Shown here in pieces: positions 31,209 through 38,419 of a DNA stretch of 64,000 bases (position 1 is its first letter; each line of letters starts with the position of its first letter). Position numbers and translations under genes: made by a program. The notes below the pieces were generated by a model, which did no database searches, was not told where the DNA came from, and saw nothing but the letters and a program-made list of their open reading frames with translations. The stretch comes from Arenicella xantha. GTDB taxonomy: Bacteria > Pseudomonadota > Gammaproteobacteria > Arenicellales > Arenicellaceae. The stretch is from positions 186,001-250,000 of the forward strand of contig NZ_QNRT01000005.1 in the NCBI RefSeq assembly GCF_003315245.1, in the 5' to 3' direction.

Positions 31209-32496
31209 AGTTACATTTTCGCTGTGGACGCTCGTTGCACTCGTGGTCGGGAACGCTGTCGGTGCGGGAATTTATACGACGTCTGGATTTGCGCTAGCGG
31301 ATCTAGGTTCTCGAGAATGGGTACTGTTGGCTTGGTTGGTAGCTGGGTTTATCGCTCTGGCTGGCGCGATCAGCTATGGCATGTTAGTTCGTGGTTTGAC
31401 CGAGTCTGGCGGCGAATATCTGTTTTTGTCACGTTCAATTCATCCGCTGGCGGGTTTTATCGCCGGCTGGGTATCATTACTGGCGGGCTTCCCTGGCGCA
31501 ATCGCGTTTTCAGCATTAGCGTTTGATGCTTATATGCGTTCAGCGGTACCGAGTTTGCAGGCGTTGCCGCTGAATGCCTTAGCGCTAATAATTACTCTTG
31601 CGGCCGGCTTATTACATGGTGTTCGGGTCAAGGCTGGAAATCGGGGTCATGAAGGGTTTGTTAGCCTAATGCTTGGGGCGCTCTGTGTTGTGATTGTGTG
31701 GAGCGCAATACGTTTTTTTACCTCCGCGACGTTGCCAGTGACTACCGAGCTATCGTCTGGGCCGTTCAACGTGTTTGTCTTTGCTAACACCTTAGTTTGG
31801 GTGTCATTAAGTTACTCGGGGTTTAATGCGGCGGCTTATGTGGCGGGCGAAGTTGAGGATGCGCGACATATTGTCCCCAAAGGGATGATTCTAGGCACTT
31901 TGTTGACCATGCTGCTTTGCGTGTTGATTAACGCTATTATGATCTATGGTGTTGAGGCCAATGCCATTCGAGGGCGCCCAGATATTGCGACTCAGGCGGC
32001 TTTGGCATTGGGCGGTGAGCCGGCTCGTCGTATCGTTGAATTGATGATAGCGGTGTCGTTGTTGACGTCTATTACGGCGATGACGTTAGCTGGACCAAGG
32101 GTTTACGCTAAAATGGCAGATGATGGTGCGCTCCCTGCGTTGTTCAAACAATATGCTGGGTTGCCACCTCGCGCCGCCATCGGCTTGCAGGTAGCTATTG
32201 CGCTTACGCTGATCATGCTGTCTGATCTGCGTGGGCTGATGTCGTACCTCGGATTTACTTTGTCATTGTGCCTTGCGATGGCGGTGAGTAGCCTATTTGT
32301 GCGTCATTACCGGTTTGGTGAACGACCTGCGTCAATGTGGTATCCGGTTGCGCCAATCGTATTTGTTGGCTGTACCCTGTTGTTCGCTTGTTTGTCGGCC
32401 ATTAATGACTCTCGGCAGTTTATAGCTGCCATACCAACCGTGGTTATTGGTGTTCTTGCCTATTTTGTGTCGGTTAAATCTCGGAGAATGAAATGA
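31186..32496 (+). CDS. APC-family amino acid permease
   Basis: 436 residues with about 12 hydrophobic segments and the APC hallmark near the N-terminus, LVALVVGNAVGAGIYTTSG, which contacts the substrate in this family. The start is GTG at 31186 or 31195, both inside the DUF1415 gene. Substrate not predictable; a cationic or neutral amino acid is possible. Ends in a 4-base overlap with the YceI gene. Confidence 0.85.
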   Translation: MVAVNRPKVTFSLWTLVALVVGNAVGAGIYTTSGFALADLGSREWVLLAWLVAGFIALAGAISYGMLVRGLTESGGEYLFLSRSIHPLAGFIAGWVSLLAGFPGAIAFSALAFDAYMRSAVPSLQALPLNALALIITLAAGLLHGVRVKAGNRGHEGFVSLMLGALCVVIVWSAIRFFTSATLPVTTELSSGPFNVFVFANTLVWVSLSYSGFNAAAYVAGEVEDARHIVPKGMILGTLLTMLLCVLINAIMIYGVEANAIRGRPDIATQAALALGGEPARRIVELMIAVSLLTSITAMTLAGPRVYAKMADDGALPALFKQYAGLPPRAAIGLQVAIALTLIMLSDLRGLMSYLGFTLSLCLAMAVSSLFVRHYRFGERPASMWYPVAPIVFVGCTLLFACLSAINDSRQFIAAIPTVVIGVLAYFVSVKSRRMK

Positions 32497-33107
32497 CCAC
32501 TAAAAACATGTTTGTATTGCTTTTTGCCCTGTTTGTTTTAACTGGCTGTGTCGCGTTGATTACGCCAAAGGTTGAATCGTCTTTCACGCAACTAAAAGCG
32601 GGGGACTATGCGCTGGATCCTAGTCACGCCAGTGTGGTGTTCAAAGTGAAACATCTTGGGTTATCTAATTATGTTGGTCGTTTTAATACGGTGGCTGCGA
32701 GTCTGTCGTTCGACCCGAGCAATATTACTGCGTCGGCACTAGATGCGGTGATTGAAATTGATTCGCTGGATATCAACGACCCAAGTTTAAAGAACGACCT
32801 AATGGGGGGCACTTGGTTTGATCAAGCACGTTTTCCTCAAGCCCGATTTTCGACCGTTTCGGTAACTTCCGTGTCGGAATCAGAGTATGACTATGTCGGT
32901 AACCTGGAGTTTCGCGGGGTCACTAAACCGATTACGTTCCGAGTAACATTCTTGGGCGGCGCGAATAATATGTTAACTGGAAAATACACCTTGGGCTTTT
33001 CAGCTAGAGCGCAGTTTAATCGTTCGGACTTTGGTATGGATGCCTATATTCCGTTAGTCGGTGACGAAATTCAAATTGAAGCCGAGGCTGAGTTTCAACG
33101 AAATTGA
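32493..33107 (+). CDS. YceI-family lipoprotein
   Basis: 204 residues beginning with a lipoprotein signal peptide and lipobox LTGC (VLLFALFVLTGC). The rest is a YceI beta-barrel: YALDPSHASVVFKVKHLGLS, VEIDSLDINDP, LEFRGVTKPITFRVTF and FSARAQFNRSDFGMDAYIPL. YceI proteins hold isoprenoid or other long hydrophobic ligands in the periplasm. Overlaps the permease by 4 bases, closing the four-gene chain. Confidence 0.9.
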   Translation: MTTKNMFVLLFALFVLTGCVALITPKVESSFTQLKAGDYALDPSHASVVFKVKHLGLSNYVGRFNTVAASLSFDPSNITASALDAVIEIDSLDINDPSLKNDLMGGTWFDQARFPQARFSTVSVTSVSESEYDYVGNLEFRGVTKPITFRVTFLGGANNMLTGKYTLGFSARAQFNRSDFGMDAYIPLVGDEIQIEAEAEFQRN

Positions 33108-33274
33108 TAGACCCCGCTAGCCTCGCTTCAAGTGATGAGCGGCGCGCTCTGATTTTGAAGGCGCTATTCGTCGTATGGATGCGCGCTATTAGGTGATTGT
33201 CGATTTCACTTAGCTTGGTTAGCATAGGCGGCACAATCATTTGGCCATCAATGTACAGTGGCAAAGGAGTGAAG

Positions 33275-34405
33275 ATGGAAATACTAGAAGAGTTTCGAGA
33301 TATGGTGCAGCGTTTTTTGCAGCAAGAAGTGGCGCCACATTACCAAGATTGGGAAGCACAGAAAATCATGCCCAGAGGGTTTTGGAACGTGATGGGACAA
33401 GCTGGCTTGCTGTTGGTTGATTTCGAGTCGGAGTATGGCGGAGCTGAGGCGAGTTTCGATGTAAGTTTGATGGTGCAAGAAGAAATGTGTCGCGCTGGAT
33501 ACCATGCGCTGGCGTCGGCTTATAATATCCACGCTAATATTGTGGCTCCGTATATCGCCAACATCGGAACCGATGAGCAGAAGCAGACTTGGTTACCGGG
33601 CATGGCTAGTGGTGATATCGTCACCGCGCTAGGGATGACCGAACCTAGTGCGGGCAGCGATTTAGCGGCCCTAAGAACACGTGCTGATCGTGATGGTGAT
33701 GACTACATCATTAATGGATCGAAGGTGTTTATTACCAATGGTATTCACGCTGACATGGTTGTTGTCGCGGCAAAAACAGATCCTAGTTTAGGTTCTAAAG
33801 GAGTATCTCTATTCTTAGTTGATGCGCATCTTCCTGGATTTAGTAAAGGTAAAAAAATAGACAAAATGGGGCAGCACAGTGGCGATACCGCTGAATTGTT
33901 TTTCTCCGACGTCCGAGTTCCGGCGTCGGCTTTGCTCGGTTCCGCAGGGCGGGGATTCGGCTATATGATGCAAGAACTACCGCGCGAGCGTCTAGGGGTT
34001 GCGGTGCAGGCTATCGGGCATGTGCAAGGTGCGTTAGATATGACGGTTGCGTACGTTAAAGAGCGGCAAGCGTTTGGGCAATCAATTAGTCAGTTTCAAA
34101 ACACTCGGTTTAAACTTGCGGAGGCACAGACTGAATTAGCCATGTGTCGAGCGCTGATGGAAAAATGCTTGGCTAAGTTCTATCAGAAAAAAATGACAGT
34201 CGAAGACGCGGCGATGCTCAAGTATGCCGCGACGGATATGCAGGTACGGTTGATAAGCGAGTGCTTACAACTATTCGGAGGCTATGGTTATACCGATGAG
34301 TACCCAATATCACGTTTCTATCGGGATGCGCGCGTCCAGACTATTTATGCCGGCAGCAGTGAGATAATGAAAGAGATCGTGGCTCGAGGTTTACTTGGTC
34401 GATAG
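33275..34405 (+). CDS. Acyl-CoA dehydrogenase, long-chain-like
   Basis: 376 residues from ATG 33275, which AAGGAG (33264-33269) precedes; longer starts exist without support. FAD-dependent alpha,beta-dehydrogenation of acyl-CoA. Motifs: ALGMTEPSAGSDLAALRT, NGSKVFITNG, GQHSGDTAELFFSDVRVP, QLFGGYGYTDEYPISRFYRD. The position that holds the catalytic Glu in medium-chain enzymes is Ala here (TIYAGSSEIMKE). The Glu in LPRERLGVA (about E238) matches the alternative base location of long-chain/isovaleryl enzymes. The substrate is inferred only to that level. Confidence 0.92.
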   Translation: MEILEEFRDMVQRFLQQEVAPHYQDWEAQKIMPRGFWNVMGQAGLLLVDFESEYGGAEASFDVSLMVQEEMCRAGYHALASAYNIHANIVAPYIANIGTDEQKQTWLPGMASGDIVTALGMTEPSAGSDLAALRTRADRDGDDYIINGSKVFITNGIHADMVVVAAKTDPSLGSKGVSLFLVDAHLPGFSKGKKIDKMGQHSGDTAELFFSDVRVPASALLGSAGRGFGYMMQELPRERLGVAVQAIGHVQGALDMTVAYVKERQAFGQSISQFQNTRFKLAEAQTELAMCRALMEKCLAKFYQKKMTVEDAAMLKYAATDMQVRLISECLQLFGGYGYTDEYPISRFYRDARVQTIYAGSSEIMKEIVARGLLGR

Positions 34406-34427
34406 ACTTCGTGACCCCATAACGAGA

Positions 34428-34489
34428 TTCGCGCGAACCCCAATGGTCATCACTTCGGTACCAGTGCTGAGCTAGAACGTTCGCGCGAA
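34428..34489. repeat. Duplicated 10-bp palindrome TTCGCGCGAA
   Basis: The palindrome occurs at 34428-34437 and 34480-34489, 42 bases apart, extendable by one base to an 11-bp inverted repeat (TTCGCGCGAAC ... GTTCGCGCGAA) with a 40-base interior. It lies directly after the acyl-CoA dehydrogenase gene and before a separate terminator. Could be a protein-binding site pair or part of a 3' structure. Confidence 0.6.
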
Positions 34490-34515
34490 AAATTTTCCGC
34501 TGGTATCTGTTGGAA

Positions 34516-34550
34516 TTGCGACGACCGCTTAAACAGCGGCGGTCGCAAAA
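34516..34550. terminator. Bidirectional terminator between convergent genes
   Basis: GCGAC-GA-CCGCT at 34518 onward pairs with AGCGGCGGTCGC ending at 34546, a 12-position stem with a 2-base mismatch; flanked by A/T runs on the right (AAAA). It sits between the plus-strand acyl-CoA dehydrogenase and the minus-strand DUF4097-like gene. Confidence 0.65.
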
Positions 34551-34589
34551 TCTGCCCAGCGTTGCTTGATGCCCAGAGCTTTTTGATAG

Positions 34590-35372
34590 TTAGAGCTCTT
34601 TGATTCGGACGCTTCCACCGCTGGTTTTAAGTGTCAGTGTTGGACCACCGCCATTTATCTTACCGCGAATGCTGGTCTTCTTAACCTTGCCATCTACATC
34701 GAAATCGCTTGTGACGCGGCCACCACTAGTGCTGGCTGTAATGTCGACCGCAATGTCCTCCGCTAAATAGGCAGTGACACTGCCACCGGATGTGGTTAAA
34801 CGGCTATTCTCAGTGGGTTGCTTTGATATCTTAGCCTTGATGCTGCCACCGGAGGTATGTGCGTTGAGGTTACCTGCTACATCATCGATACTGATTGAGC
34901 CGCCTGAAGTTTTGACATCGACATCGCCGACAATCTTACCAAGCTCAATCGAGCCGCCAGAGGTTCGCGCTGCCACGGTGCCTTCAAGGTCGGTGATCTC
35001 AATTGATCCGCCACCAGTATCTAACTCAACGTTATACCGTTTAGGTACTTTGATTTCGTAACGTACACTGAGGTTGTAGCCAAAAAAGCCGCCGCCGTTT
35101 TTTTCACCAGCAATCATGATGTCGTCACCGATTTGCGAAATGGTGATCTTAAAGTCATCGGCATTTGCGCCCTTTTTCTCGACACGAACCTCGATTGAGT
35201 CTCGGTCGTGGGACTCAACTTCAACCGAGCCTGAGTCAGAGTCGAGATACAAAGTTCCACCAGAGTTGACCTTGTAAGTACGTTCGGTTTGGCTAGGTTT
35301 TGCTTGGCTTATGCCCAGCGCTAACAGGCCGATGACGGCTCCGCCAACCAGAAATGGTAGTTTTTTTGTCAT
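34590..35372 (-). CDS. DUF4097-like repetitive beta-helix protein, exported
   Basis: 260 residues from the ATG at 35372 (GAGG upstream). A short hydrophobic leader (LPFLVGGAVIGLLALGISQA) suggests export. The body carries a TSGGS-type motif about every 20 residues (DTGGGSIEI, RTSGGSIEL, KTSGGSISI, HTSGGSIKA, TTSGGSVTA, STSGGRVTS, KTSGGSVRI), alternating with beta-strand patterns, as expected of a small beta-helix. This layout is typical of DUF4097 or head-GIN adhesin-like proteins. Biological role unknown; a structural or envelope-stress role is speculation. Confidence 0.8.
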   Translation of the reverse strand: MTKKLPFLVGGAVIGLLALGISQAKPSQTERTYKVNSGGTLYLDSDSGSVEVESHDRDSIEVRVEKKGANADDFKITISQIGDDIMIAGEKNGGGFFGYNLSVRYEIKVPKRYNVELDTGGGSIEITDLEGTVAARTSGGSIELGKIVGDVDVKTSGGSISIDDVAGNLNAHTSGGSIKAKISKQPTENSRLTTSGGSVTAYLAEDIAVDITASTSGGRVTSDFDVDGKVKKTSIRGKINGGGPTLTLKTSGGSVRIKEL

Positions 35373-35523
35373 GCAATTCCTCACTTAGTGTTATGGCTCA
35401 ATTGAGCGGCTTATTATTACTTAGATGCCGATACGTCGAATATGGTTTACAGCAATTTGTAAAAAACTTGAATAACACTCAGTGCTTGGTCAACTCGCCA
35501 GTGCTTAAGTCAGTGGCTAGTCG

Positions 35524-36087
35524 CTAAGGCGACGTCAGCAAGAAGTCTTCGATCGACTGATCGCCAACCGATAGCTTCGCGATTACGCCGCGTCCGTTTT
35601 TCACGCGCACCGTCGCTGTGACTGTTTGCGTTGGGTCAATACGGCGCTGATTTCTGACGGTGGTTTCCATGCTCGGCGCTTTTGCCTCGTTTGCGTAGTA
35701 ACGGTTGAACGGGAACTTCAGTGAGTAGAGCTGCTTACTCGAAACGCCAACCTGAACTTCAATAAAGTCATCGTATAACGGTTTGACAACTGACAGCGAC
35801 GTCACTTTCGCGAGCCCGGAGTCATCAATGCTTAGCTGTGCATAGGCTGTTTGTCGACCGGGCGGCAGCAGCTCAACACCAGGTAACTGGCGTTGCTCAC
35901 CGCCTAATAGCTCCTGTTCAAAGGCGAGTCGCACGTAGCGTCCGCGAAATGGGTCTGCCGGATCAACTGGGCGAACCTCAAAGCGATATGCAGTGCCGTT
36001 TTTTAATGTGGACTCATGCTGATAAATCATCGAAGCGGGTACGCTTAACTGTGCAAGGCTGGCAAGGGTTATTAATAATATCTTCAT
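35524..36087 (-). CDS. GDYXXLXY-domain protein
   Basis: 187 residues from the ATG at 36087, overlapping the upstream gene's TGA by four bases. A signal-like start (KILLITLASLAQLSV) precedes YRFEVRPVDPADPFRGRYVRLAFEQE-type sequence, the hallmark of the GDYXXLXY family (here the motif reads GRYVRL). These proteins are usually encoded beside DUF2157 membrane proteins, as here. Function unknown. Confidence 0.82.
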   Translation of the reverse strand: MKILLITLASLAQLSVPASMIYQHESTLKNGTAYRFEVRPVDPADPFRGRYVRLAFEQELLGGEQRQLPGVELLPPGRQTAYAQLSIDDSGLAKVTSLSVVKPLYDDFIEVQVGVSSKQLYSLKFPFNRYYANEAKAPSMETTVRNQRRIDPTQTVTATVRVKNGRGVIAKLSVGDQSIEDFLLTSP

Positions 36088-37382
36088 GCTGATTTCCTCC
36101 GGCTGTGCCAAATGTTCATTCCGATTAATGTGAGCCCCATGGCAATGAATGCGACGCCGCGAGCGATAAAACTCAAGTCCTGATCAAAGAATCGTAGCGT
36201 TAGCAGGGTCATTAACAGTAGTAAGCCAAAGTTCAGTTGACTCGTGCTATTGAGCGCTATGCCTTGTTGCACATACCAAATGCCTAGCCCAATTACTGCG
36301 ATGGTAATGACCGCAGCGGGAATCACCGGGCTGGTGAACGCAAAGGGGAGTATTAGTAAAATTAAAATCAGTGGCACTAAACTACCAATCGGTACTGCGC
36401 GCCAATGACTTCGTTTAATTACGATTCCCAGCAACGTAAGTGCCGTTAAGATTAAGCCGATTGCAAAGGTGTGATCATGCCAGCCGCTTGCCGTGATGCT
36501 TGACCATTCGAATACTCCGGTATTGTGGCGCTGGTCCGACCACGGCTCTTGATAAGTCAGGACGAGTGCGGTTATCGACATGGCGATTGCGCCGATATTG
36601 GTGCATGGTTTGTCGCGAAACCGATTTGAGTGTTCCATCAGAACACCCGTAAAATAAAGTACAGCGGCGCCGGAGATAAACGAGAGAAGCACTAATTGCG
36701 ATTGCTGATCCTTGAAAAGCAGGAATGGACAAGCAATCGCGTAGGCAATCGCAAACAGCCAACCAAATTGTAAGGTGCGTAGTCGAAAGCCCTTATGTTT
36801 TACTAACCAGTAGTACGGCGCTAACATGAGCAATGCCAGCCAATAGGGTGACTGATAGGCGATGATTAAGCAGACACTCAGTGCGAGCATCAGTGATGCT
36901 AATAAGTGTGAGCGCAGCCAATAAATAAACGGCACCAGTAACACGAACCACCAAGTCAGAAACGACTGCGTGTCATTACTCAAATGGTAGGTCTGCCCGA
37001 TAATGCTGATGCTGGCTGGAACGGCACAAAACAGCAAGGCGCCAGCGGTTTCGAGCCACGCTTGATTATTCGGTTTGCGCATTACGCTATAGAGCGTTAA
37101 GCCTTGAGCAACGAGTAATGGTAGAAAAGCCAGGATTGCCCGTGTGGTACGACCGAAGTGTTCCCAATTGTGCGCGAATATGAGAATAATGCCGCCACCA
37201 ACCAACAAGCCGCCAAACGCGGCAAGAATAATGGTGATTAGCGAGACTGAGCGCGATGCCTCTGCCAGCGAGTCGAGTTGGTAGTGATTGCGTAGGCGTT
37301 GGGCGTTGTCTTGGTCCAACACTGCGTCGTCAACCAGTGCAGGTAATTCGTCTTTAAGCCACTTGCGATGGGTTTCAGGCAT
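36084..37382 (-). CDS. DUF2157 multi-pass membrane protein
   Basis: 432 residues. A soluble N-terminal part (WLKDELPALVDDAVLDQDNA, then RLRNHYQL) precedes about 10-12 hydrophobic helices (ITIILAAFGGLLVGGGIILI; RAILAFLPLLVAQGLTLYS; and so on). This is the DUF2157 layout. Function unknown. Overlaps the GDYXXLXY gene by four bases, so the two are made together and may form a complex. Confidence 0.85.
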   Translation of the reverse strand: MPETHRKWLKDELPALVDDAVLDQDNAQRLRNHYQLDSLAEASRSVSLITIILAAFGGLLVGGGIILIFAHNWEHFGRTTRAILAFLPLLVAQGLTLYSVMRKPNNQAWLETAGALLFCAVPASISIIGQTYHLSNDTQSFLTWWFVLLVPFIYWLRSHLLASLMLALSVCLIIAYQSPYWLALLMLAPYYWLVKHKGFRLRTLQFGWLFAIAYAIACPFLLFKDQQSQLVLLSFISGAAVLYFTGVLMEHSNRFRDKPCTNIGAIAMSITALVLTYQEPWSDQRHNTGVFEWSSITASGWHDHTFAIGLILTALTLLGIVIKRSHWRAVPIGSLVPLILILLILPFAFTSPVIPAAVITIAVIGLGIWYVQQGIALNSTSQLNFGLLLLMTLLTLRFFDQDLSFIARGVAFIAMGLTLIGMNIWHSRRKSA

Positions 37383-37559
37383 ATATTTCTCCGTGTCCGA
37401 GTGGAAGCTCTAGCGACATCGTATTGTGAATGGTCTCAGCCGCAAAGCGCGAATCCGAGAAGTAGTACATGCTTATGCTTGAAGGTTAACCTGATGGTAC
37501 TTTTTGTGCCCAGTCCTTAGTCTGCGGTGCGCCGTAATGGCGATTCAGGTTCAATATTG

Positions 37560-38168
37560 CTACACCGGAGCGCTCAGGCTTGCAGCTACATCAGCGATTA
37601 GGTGGTTTGCACAGTTTAGCGTGGAGACTTGCCAAGGTTGGCGGCCTTCAACGATGGTTAATGAGGTGTTTTGTACGTCTGCGTTGCTTGCTAATGTTGG
37701 CGGTATGTTTAGGTGGTTTTGGCACAGTGCGCGGCAGACAAAGCCATGTGTCATTACTAACAGCGCCCCGTCTGTCTGGTTTGCATGCTCAGTCACTGAT
37801 TGCCATGCAAGCGCGACGCGCGCGAAAAAATGCTCCCAGCTCTCGCCTTCTGGCGGCTCATAGCTTGGTGAAAATGGGTCGAGCTCGAGTTCGTCATAGG
37901 AGCGGCCTCGAAGTTCTCCAAAGTTTCTTTCGCGTAATAACGGCGTTAGCGTTAGGTTGGCGCCAGTGGCATTAGCAATCGGTTCAGCGGTTTGCACGGT
38001 TCGGAGATAGTCGCTACATAGAATATGCGAGATGGGTACCTCACGTAGGCGCTCAGCCAGAAGCCTCGCTTGAGTTTGCCCAAGCTCAGACAGCGGCGAA
38101 TTCGGTTGCTGTAGTATTCGAGCGGCATTATCGAAGGTCTGACCATGTCGAGCGATATACAATTTCAT
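37560..38168 (-). CDS. Histidine phosphatase family protein (phosphoglycerate mutase-like)
   Basis: 202 residues. The family RHG motif is at the N-terminus, LYIARHGQTFDNA, with the phosphorylated His at about residue 8. ERNFGELRGRSYDEL supplies the catalytic acidic residue and VMTHGFVCRAL the second His. Resembles cofactor-dependent phosphatases (GpmB/CobC-like) more than glycolytic mutase, given length. Substrate not determined. The 177 bases before it (37383-37559) hold no gene on this strand. Confidence 0.9.
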   Translation of the reverse strand: MKLYIARHGQTFDNAARILQQPNSPLSELGQTQARLLAERLREVPISHILCSDYLRTVQTAEPIANATGANLTLTPLLRERNFGELRGRSYDELELDPFSPSYEPPEGESWEHFFARVALAWQSVTEHANQTDGALLVMTHGFVCRALCQNHLNIPPTLASNADVQNTSLTIVEGRQPWQVSTLNCANHLIADVAASLSAPV

Positions 38169-38174
38169 AGCGGA

Positions 38175-38351
38175 TTAGCTAGCCTTAGCTTCAGCGCGCA
38201 ACTTGTCCACAGTTGCTTGCCATTTGGCCATTGCATCGTAATAGTAATCGTAGACACAGGGCACGCAACCGCCACCACAGCATTCTTCTGGGGCCGGTCG
38301 TTCTGGTTTGGGGGGTAGGTTAAGTTGATGGTCAGGGCTTTCAGTTGACAT
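38175..38351 (-). CDS. Small oxidoreductase-like domain protein
   Basis: 58 residues from the ATG at 38351 (MSTESPDHQLNLPPKPERP). The core PAPEECCGGGCVPCVYDYYYD matches the oxidoreductase-like N-terminal domain (CC-x3-C-x2-C cysteines followed by a Tyr-rich helix). The four cysteines could bind metal or form disulfides. Function unknown. It precedes the histidine phosphatase by 6 bases, so the two are cotranscribed. Confidence 0.8.
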   Translation of the reverse strand: MSTESPDHQLNLPPKPERPAPEECCGGGCVPCVYDYYYDAMAKWQATVDKLRAEAKAS

Positions 38352-38419
38352 GGTTCGAGTCAAAGTTAGGCTGCGAGTATGACCCGAGTATAGCGTTGAT
38401 TAGATGTCGAGGCGATTAT

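Noticed and set aside
37504-37975. Two plus-strand frames opposite the histidine phosphatase
   Set aside because: They overlap the conserved phosphatase motifs and have no family features.
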